DNA of 10,861 nucleotides from assembly GCA_026419655.1 (NCBI GenBank), contig JANZZA010000146.1:1-10861 (forward strand). The letters are read 5' to 3'. The position numbers and the translations under genes are program-made. How positions within the stretch are numbered: position 1 is the stretch's first letter; every line of letters starts with the position of its first letter. The stretch is from Armatimonadota bacterium (GTDB taxonomy: Bacteria; Armatimonadota; Zipacnadia; Zipacnadales; FEN-943). Positions 6,318 to 10,861 of this stretch are shown here, piece by piece. The notes under the pieces were generated by a model. The model saw only the letters and a program-made list of their open reading frames with translations. It ran no database searches and had not been told where the DNA came from.

Positions 6318-8568
6318 GGCAGCGGCCGTCTGGGTCTTCGCGCTGGGCTGTTTTTCACCCGCGTGCGCACGGGAGAGCCTTGAGTCTCGGGGACCAGGCA
6401 ATCTCATTTATAACAGCGGCATGGAAGCGACGGGGGCTGAAGGGGTGCCGGGCGGCTGGTTCCCGCGTCTCCAGGAAGCGCCCGAGAAGACCGTCGAGGT
6501 GCGCCAGGCAGCAGGTGGTCATAACAGCCCCCGCTGTTTGCTCCTTACCAGTACCGCAAACAAGGTCATTTTTGGGGCCTATTGCCAGCCCGTTGACATA
6601 CCTGAGGGCACCCGCGAGCTCATTGTGAGCTTTTACTCTCGCACGAAAGCCACCCCGATGGCCGACGTGTACGTGCTCATTTACAAGGACGCCTTCGCCG
6701 AGCGCGAGTGGGACACGCCCTTTATTCAGGCCGAAGACCGTGCCATTCCGCAAAGCGACGGATGGAGTCTGATGGCCTGGCGATTCCGGTTGTTGCCCGG
6801 GGCCAAGCAGGCGCTGGTTGCTTTCCGGGCGACGGGTGCAGGCAGTCTGTACGTGGACGACGTGGCGCTGCGCCCTTATCCGCAGGTTGTGTCTTGTGAT
6901 GTGCTCTTTCCTGGCGTAGTCACCAGTCTACCGTCGCAGCGAGGCGTGATTCTGCGTCTCAAGGCCTACGGGTCTCCGCCGCCTCTAACGGCTTCCCTAG
7001 TGCTTACTTCGGGCAGGCGGTCGTGGGTGGCCTGGCAGCAGCGCGTGAATCTGAAGACAGACGAGGCAGCGACAGTTACCGGCCAGTATTCTCTTGCTTA
7101 CGATGAGACCTGTCGCGGGGTCGTTACAGTCACGGGGCGGGCCGCCGACGAAGTTTACGTCGCCGAGCCAGTGCGTGTGCCCGCCTTGCTTGACGGCCGC
7201 ATCCGCTCGCCAGCTTTCCGTTCTACACTCCTGCGAGCCTTGCCTGACCGCGCCATCGAGGCCGTTGGCTGTATTAACGCTTCCCAAGCTTTGGCCGAAA
7301 AGGTTACTCTTTCTGCCGCCTTGGCCGGGACCGGCAGGGAGGCGACGCAGGGCGCTGGCATTGACCGCTCGTCTGCGCTCACCTGGCGCGTGGCTATTGA
7401 CGGCGAAGGCCTCCTGAGCGGCAAGTATGAGCTTCAGGTCACGGCCTCTGTGGAGCGGAAAAGCTTCAGTCTTTCCCTGCCGCTGAGCGTGGCGCCAGAG
7501 GTTAAGGAGTGCGTGGCCTACGACCATCGCGGCGCTCTCTGGACAAGCGGCCAGGCAAGGCTGCCGGTTGGTATATACTACGCCACGACAGCCGAAGACC
7601 TGGCGCGGGCCAGAGCTGCCGGCTACAACTTTTCCGTCATTCCCTGGACCCTGGCTTCTACTGCGGTTATGGACGCTGCAGCAGCGATGGGCATGAAGGT
7701 AATGGTCCATTCGCGCAGTCTTGAAACGAGTTTCTGGCGCCACGCTGCCGATAAATTCGGCCAGCACTCAGCTCTTCTTGGATGGCACCTTGTGGGCAAA
7801 CCGGATGCTGAGCTGACGCCACCCAGTGTCATCGCCGAGACTGCTCGTATTCTTGCCGACTTGGACCCCTTCCACCCTATAGCCACCACCTTGAGTATGC
7901 CGTCGGAAATGGCGGAATATACTCCTGCCCTCGACGTCGTGCTGGCGTGGACCGACCCTATTCCCCAGAGCGGCCCGGTGACTGTTGGCATAATAGTAGA
8001 CCAGGCTCGCGAGGCCGCTGGCGGCAAGCCAGTGTGGGCCTTGATTCAGTCCGTGGGTCATGCCTGGTCCTGGGACAGGCGGCTGAACAAAACGGGAGAG
8101 GGGCGCTTGCCTACCCCGGCCGAGCACCGCTGTATGCGTTACCTTGCTCTCATTCACGGCGCCCGAGGGCTGCTTGACTATAGCTTCGTTCTCGACGCCG
8201 GCCAGCGAGGGGAGTCCTTCGTCATCACTCGCGACGCTCCAGAGCTTTGGGCTGCCATAGCTCGCACCAATCGCGAACTGGCGGCCATCGAGCCCTTCAT
8301 CGCTCGCGGCGACTGGCATCCTGTCCAGCTTTCTGTGGACGAACCTGTCCAGGCTGCCTACTGGACAACCGGTGATTTCCTGCTGATGATAGCTGTGAAT
8401 ACCTCCGCCGAGCCTGCTGTGTCGGCACTGCCCTGCGCGCCTGTGACCCATGCCATGCTCACCAACGTTTTCACCGGCGAGAAGTTTTTGGGCACGCCCG
8501 ATGGCCAATTTGGCCTGCAGATTGAGCCCTATGGCGTGGCCGTCCTTGCCGGACGGCTTTCACAATAA
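6304..8568 (+). CDS. Secreted carbohydrate-binding/glycoside-hydrolase-like protein, putative acid-base motif lost
   Basis: This 754-residue protein starts inside the ridA tail. Residues 1-23 are a signal peptide with probable cleavage after ACA. ALGC at residues 13-16 is a poor lipobox. Residues 33-200 form a jelly-roll-like carbohydrate-binding module: NLIYNSGMEATG, then GWFPR and SLYVDDVALRP at its end. Residues 200-415 look like two beta-sandwich domains. From residue 423 a TIM-barrel-like domain begins (GIYYATTAEDLARARAAGYN). It has LLGWHLVGKPD at residues 494-501, PTPAEHRCMRYLALIHGARG later, then a C-terminal beta domain. Related secreted glycosidase-like proteins carry GWYLxDEP at the 498-500 position; here it is Gly-Lys-Pro. 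The protein may bind glycans without cleaving them, or use another acid. ATG 6304 is chosen for the signal peptide and for GGAGGTG at 6284-6290. Confidence 0.78.
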   Translation: MWAIRAAAVWVFALGCFSPACARESLESRGPGNLIYNSGMEATGAEGVPGGWFPRLQEAPEKTVEVRQAAGGHNSPRCLLLTSTANKVIFGAYCQPVDIPEGTRELIVSFYSRTKATPMADVYVLIYKDAFAEREWDTPFIQAEDRAIPQSDGWSLMAWRFRLLPGAKQALVAFRATGAGSLYVDDVALRPYPQVVSCDVLFPGVVTSLPSQRGVILRLKAYGSPPPLTASLVLTSGRRSWVAWQQRVNLKTDEAATVTGQYSLAYDETCRGVVTVTGRAADEVYVAEPVRVPALLDGRIRSPAFRSTLLRALPDRAIEAVGCINASQALAEKVTLSAALAGTGREATQGAGIDRSSALTWRVAIDGEGLLSGKYELQVTASVERKSFSLSLPLSVAPEVKECVAYDHRGALWTSGQARLPVGIYYATTAEDLARARAAGYNFSVIPWTLASTAVMDAAAAMGMKVMVHSRSLETSFWRHAADKFGQHSALLGWHLVGKPDAELTPPSVIAETARILADLDPFHPIATTLSMPSEMAEYTPALDVVLAWTDPIPQSGPVTVGIIVDQAREAAGGKPVWALIQSVGHAWSWDRRLNKTGEGRLPTPAEHRCMRYLALIHGARGLLDYSFVLDAGQRGESFVITRDAPELWAAIARTNRELAAIEPFIARGDWHPVQLSVDEPVQAAYWTTGDFLLMIAVNTSAEPAVSALPCAPVTHAMLTNVFTGEKFLGTPDGQFGLQIEPYGVAVLAGRLSQ

Positions 8569-8604
8569 CAGCGACGGGCTTGTTGATGGCCCTGACGCTC
8601 ACTT

Positions 8605-8613
8605 AGAAGGAGG
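8605..8613 (+). promoter_or_regulatory. Strong ribosome binding site deciding the GTG start of the aminotransferase
   Basis: AGAAGGAGG is followed by a 7-base spacer and GTG at 8621. The frame stays open upstream into the preceding gene, so the ribosome binding site, together with the family-typical N-terminus MADLAIKGGPK, sets the start. Confidence 0.8.
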
Positions 8614-8620
8614 ACTTGCA

Positions 8621-9934
8621 GTGGCTGACCTGGCTATTAAGGGAGGACCAAAAACTGTGCCCGATGGGGCTATCCAGCCGTGGCCGTGGATCACTGAGGA
8701 AGATAAAAGGGCTGTCATGGACGCCCTTGAGAGGGCCACGCCGTGGCGCTACCCTTACGAAGAAATAACCGCTCTGGAAGCCGAGTGGGCTGCTTTTGTT
8801 GGGATGAAGCATGCCCTCGCATGTAACTCCGGCACCGCGTCGCTGCACATGTGCGTGGCGGCCGCCGGCGTTGGCCCGGGTGACGAAGTGCTCGTGCCGG
8901 CCTTCACCTTCTTGGCCTCGGCTTCCTGTGTGCTTCACTCCAACGGCATTCCTATCTTCGTGGACATTGAGCCAGAGACGTGCACCATTGACCCGGGGAA
9001 AATCGAGGAGCGCATCACTGACCGCACCAAGGCCATCGTGGCGGTGGACATCCATGGGGTGCCGTGCTTCTACGACGAGATCCACGAAATCGCCGCCCGG
9101 CACGGCCTTTATGTCATTGAGGACGGCGCCCAGGCCCACGGGTCGGTCTATAAGGGGCGTCAGGTGGGCGCTCTGGGCCACATGGCCGGCTGCTCCCTCA
9201 ACGGCTCTAAGAACCTCTCTGCCCTTGCCGAGGGCGGCCTGTTCACGACCGATGACGACCGCCTGGCGGAGCTGGCCGGGCGCGTGCGGATGTTTGGCGA
9301 GGTTGTGCGTCCCGGCGAGAGGCGTCAGTACAATGCCTATATGATGGGCTGGAACTACCGCACCGACCCCCTTCAGGCTGCCTTTGCCCGCAGCCAGCTC
9401 CGTCGCCTGCCCGAAATGACCGCCGCCCGCCAGCGCAATTGCGAGCATCTCACCGCGCGCATCAAAGACCTTCCATCCATACGCGTCCAGCAGATACCTC
9501 CCGACCGCACCCATAGCTATTTCTTCTATCCCTTCCGGGTGCAGCCCTATAAGGACGGCATTGACGTGCCGGTGTGGGCTTTCCGGGATGCGCTTGCCGA
9601 GTGCCTGCAGGCCGAGGGCGTGCCCGCACAGCGGTGGCAGCCTCACCTGGTGCCGGAACAGACGCTGTTCCAGTTCCGGGACGCTTACGGGAAGGGTTGC
9701 CCGTGGTCTTGTCCCTTTGCGCGGCCGGGAATCGTCTACGACGGCGCCGAGTATCCTGAGGCCCAGCGCCTGGTCGAAGAGGCTTTGTACATCGGCCACA
9801 GCACCGGGGGCCTCGGCCCGCCAAATGACATCCAACTAATGGACCTTTATGCGGACGCCTTCGAAAAGGTCCTGGCAGACCACGGCGATGAGCTGCTGGC
9901 CCTAGCACGCGAAAAAGCACAGGCTGCCGGCTGA
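8621..9934 (+). CDS. DegT/DnrJ/EryC1/StrS family PLP-dependent aminotransferase
   Basis: A 437-residue fold-type I PLP enzyme. It starts MADLAIKGGPKTVPDGAIQP, the usual opening of the family. ALACNSGTASLHMCVAAAGV binds the cofactor phosphate, PAFTFLASASCVLHSNGIPIFVDIEP follows, and VIEDGAQAHGS supplies Asp168 and Gln171 for the PLP ring. SLNGSKNLSALAEGG contains the Schiff-base lysine Lys197. Family members aminate keto-sugars (often nucleotide-linked, for O-antigen or antibiotic sugars) or keto-inositols, in the cytoplasm. This one lacks sugar-nucleotide neighbours, so the substrate is open. The C-terminal region is slightly longer than in typical 370-400-aa members. The gap from the upstream gene is 52 bases with no convincing terminator, suggesting co-transcription. 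RidA in the same unit would protect against imine by-products. Confidence 0.92.
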   Translation: MADLAIKGGPKTVPDGAIQPWPWITEEDKRAVMDALERATPWRYPYEEITALEAEWAAFVGMKHALACNSGTASLHMCVAAAGVGPGDEVLVPAFTFLASASCVLHSNGIPIFVDIEPETCTIDPGKIEERITDRTKAIVAVDIHGVPCFYDEIHEIAARHGLYVIEDGAQAHGSVYKGRQVGALGHMAGCSLNGSKNLSALAEGGLFTTDDDRLAELAGRVRMFGEVVRPGERRQYNAYMMGWNYRTDPLQAAFARSQLRRLPEMTAARQRNCEHLTARIKDLPSIRVQQIPPDRTHSYFFYPFRVQPYKDGIDVPVWAFRDALAECLQAEGVPAQRWQPHLVPEQTLFQFRDAYGKGCPWSCPFARPGIVYDGAEYPEAQRLVEEALYIGHSTGGLGPPNDIQLMDLYADAFEKVLADHGDELLALAREKAQAAG

Positions 9935-9957
9935 ACCGCTAGGATACCTGTGATATA

Positions 9958-10012
9958 GTGGGGGAGAGCCTATGGAAAGGGTCATCCCCCACGCCCTTTT
10001 CCCAAACTTTTT
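9958..10012 (+). terminator. Hairpin repeat copy A: probable terminator of the aminotransferase unit
   Basis: GTGGGGGA at 9958-9965 pairs with TCCCCCAC at 9985-9992. Further CC/GG pairs lie inside, beyond a small internal loop. The hairpin is followed by TTTT at 9997-10000 and TTTTT at 10008-10012. It begins 24 bases after the aminotransferase stop. On the minus strand the segment reads AAAAAGTTTGGGAAAAGGG then the hairpin, the same order seen on the + strand in the copies at 10539 and 10670. It is therefore a dispersed repeat that also looks like a terminator. Confidence 0.6.
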
Positions 10013-10027
10013 CGTCCTGCAATGTTG

Positions 10028-10066
10028 TTGAGGGGCTTCGGCTGGTGGTGTATGATACGGTGGTGG
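10028..10066 (+). promoter_or_regulatory. Sigma-70-like promoter of the HTH regulator with palindrome over the -10 box
   Basis: TTGAGG at 10028-10033 and TATGAT at 10051-10056 are separated by exactly 17 bases. The -10 box lies in GTATGATAC (10050-10058), a 4+1+4 palindrome flanked by direct GGTGGTG repeats at 10044-10050 and 10059-10065. The arrangement suits autoregulation by the HTH protein encoded directly downstream. The promoter is well supported; the operator is an inference. Confidence 0.5.
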
Positions 10067-10090
10067 CACTGAGTGATAGGAGTGAAAGTC

Positions 10091-10498
10091 ATGCCTGCCC
10101 GCGCCGAGAGCGGCGACGCGCTTTCGATCAGAGCCATCCGGCAACGCCTCGGCCTGAGTCAGGCTGACTTTGCTCAGCTTCTCGGATTTTCTGTGCGCAC
10201 CATACAGAGCGTTGAGCAGGGCTGGCGCAAGCCGTCTGCGGCCCTGCGCAGGATGGCTTTGCTTTTCCTAATCACGCATTTGCAGGGGCCGCGCCTGGCC
10301 AAAATCTGCTGCTGGGAGGAAAGGTCCTGTCCGCCTGAGCTTCGCGAAAACTGCGTGGCTTATCGTTGCGGCCAGGGGCATCTTTGCTGGTTTCTCACCG
10401 GCACCCTCTGCGGCGGCAGGCGTTGTCGTAGCTGGGCGCAGAAGGAAAAGCTCTGTCTGGCCTGTCCGGTTTTCCACCATCTTCTCGCGGAGCAGTAG
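10091..10498 (+). CDS. XRE-type helix-turn-helix regulator fused to a cysteine-rich two-CW-like domain
   Basis: A 135-residue protein. Residues 11-60 are an XRE/Cro-like HTH: LSIRAIRQRLGLSQADFAQLLGFSVRTIQSVEQGWRKPS, with the typical LSQxxFAxxLGxSxxTIxxxExG pattern and a following helix. Residues 73-125 hold ten cysteines with two Cys-Trp pairs, CCWEERSC and HLCWFLTGTLCGGRRC, then KLCLACPVF. This pattern (CWE, C, CW, GTxCgG, K, CxxC, F) matches what I recall as the two-CW domain, a probable metal or iron-sulfur binding module. It would bind DNA through the N-terminal part and sense redox state or metal through the C-terminal part; that is an inference. AGGAGTG at 10078-10084 supports ATG 10091 over GTG 10073. 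The gene has its own promoter and is isolated between hairpin repeats. Confidence 0.8.
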   Translation: MPARAESGDALSIRAIRQRLGLSQADFAQLLGFSVRTIQSVEQGWRKPSAALRRMALLFLITHLQGPRLAKICCWEERSCPPELRENCVAYRCGQGHLCWFLTGTLCGGRRCRSWAQKEKLCLACPVFHHLLAEQ

Positions 10499-10538
10499 CT
10501 GGTGCTTTTGTTGTGGCCTGTGTGGTGGAAACAGCACG

Positions 10539-10575
10539 AGAAAGTTTTGGAAGGGGCTCGGGGAGAGCCTCCCTG
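10539..10575 (-). repeat. Hairpin repeat copy B, degenerate
   Basis: AGAAAGTTTTGGAAGGGG, then CTCGGGGAGAGCCTCCC, follows the same order as the copy at 10670-10728, but the long hairpin is lost. Only GGCTC/GAGCC (10555-10559 with 10565-10569) can pair. It lies 40 bases past the stop of the HTH gene and is oriented opposite to copy A. It looks like a decayed or partial family member. Confidence 0.5.
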
Positions 10576-10669
10576 TAAATGCTCGCACTCCCTGGCGGAG
10601 GTCGGAAGCCACTGCGGCCGACGCAAGGCAAGGTGGGCGTTGGCACGTCCCGGCAATGGCTGACAGTAT

Positions 10670-10728
10670 AAAAAGTTTGGGAAGGGGGTCTGGGGGAGAA
10701 CCCTTTTCAAAGGGTTTCCCCCAGACCA
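10670..10728 (-). terminator. Hairpin repeat copy C: strong hairpin with T-run on the minus strand
   Basis: The left arm (10687-10706) and right arm (10709-10727) pair over 19 bases with one bulged G at 10698 and a very short loop. The core is GGTCTGGGGG against CCCCCAGACC. On the minus strand the hairpin is followed by CCCTTCCCAAACTTTTT, as copy A is on the + strand. It should work as an intrinsic terminator for transcription entering from the right, and may also stop + transcripts of the HTH gene. Apart from copies B and C, the 10499-10728 interval shows no credible gene. Confidence 0.6.
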
Positions 10729-10804
10729 AAGCGGTTTTGGCTGTTTCTGTATTTCCTGGTCGCCGTTCTGCTGTCTGCCTTGTTTATCTTTGCTGCGGGC
10801 CTCA

Positions 10805-10861
10805 TCATGGCTCCAGGCCGATTAGTTCCACGTCAACGCAGTGCACCTGGTCGCGGTGGTC
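10805..10861 (-). CDS. Possible C-terminal fragment of a minus-strand gene running off the window
   Basis: Read on the minus strand from the window edge, the frame gives DHRDQVHCVDVELIGLEP and then two consecutive TGA stops (10805-10807 and 10802-10804). A terminal beta-strand such as VDVELIGLEP is typical of small beta-rich proteins (FKBP-type isomerases end similarly), but 18 residues cannot identify a family. Support comes mainly from the minus-strand-oriented terminator about 80 bases downstream. Against it, the + strand over 10738-10800 also encodes a hydrophobic helix-like peptide (LFLYFLVAVLLSALFIFAAG), although that frame has no ATG, GTG or TTG start upstream. Confidence 0.3.
   Translation of the reverse strand, partial: DHRDQVHCVDVELIGLEP

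Noticed and set aside
8539..8560. Hairpin GCCGTCC/GGACGGC followed by TTT at the end of the secreted-protein gene
   Set aside because: The T-run is only three bases, it lies inside coding sequence, and a strong ribosome binding site for the next gene follows within about 50 bases; not enough for a terminator call.
8603..9835. Long minus-strand open frame (410 codons) opposite the aminotransferase
   Set aside because: It is the antisense shadow of a GC-rich gene with intact PLP motifs; its translation shows no family pattern.
10268..10729. Minus-strand open frame of 153 codons overlapping the HTH gene and the hairpin repeats
   Set aside because: Its N-terminal part (EKGSPPDPLPKLF) is the translation of the repeat itself and the rest is the antisense of the well-supported HTH gene.

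Overview
The window reads as bacterial chromosomal DNA, GC-rich (roughly 60% by eye) and densely packed. All nine genes that can be called with confidence lie on the + strand, with short gaps or overlaps. The set is SecG, PstB, a radical SAM enzyme, a THUMP/Trm11-type RNA methyltransferase, RidA, a DegT/StrS-type aminotransferase, a xylose-isomerase-like enzyme, secreted proteins and an XRE regulator. It points to a free-living bacterium, but no gene fixes the phylum. The secreted carbohydrate-binding/glycosidase-like protein and the isomerase would suit an uncultured polysaccharide-using lineage (Armatimonadota, Planctomycetota or similar); that is a guess.

Layout. 3-686: 3' part of a sugar-phosphate isomerase/epimerase. 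838-1923: exported alpha/beta hydrolase. 1995-4677: a compact run of secG, pstB and a B12-binding-like radical SAM gene, with gaps of only a few bases between the last two. 4678-4944: a non-coding leader carrying a diverged direct repeat, one copy of which is split by a 121-bp MITE-like insertion. 4945-9934: RNA methyltransferase, RidA, a 754-aa secreted glycosidase-like protein whose start overlaps the end of ridA, and a PLP aminotransferase with a strong ribosome binding site. 9935-10861: a small monocistronic regulator gene (XRE helix-turn-helix fused to a cysteine-rich two-CW-like domain) with its own promoter. Copies of a hairpin repeat lie on both sides of it, and the window edge holds a possible fragment of a converging minus-strand gene.

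How the genes fit together. secG, pstB and the radical SAM gene are probably co-transcribed but have no obvious shared pathway. The ridA, secreted-protein and aminotransferase genes form a second probable transcription unit: RidA clears enamine/imine by-products of PLP enzymes, and a PLP aminotransferase follows two genes later. That unit probably ends at the hairpin and T-run at 9958-10012.

The most notable items are the non-autonomous insertion at 4709-4829, where the neighbouring repeat copy preserves the unoccupied site; the HTH/two-CW fusion regulator; the hairpin repeat family around it; and the secreted protein that has lost the Asp-Glu-Pro motif where a catalytic acid would be expected.
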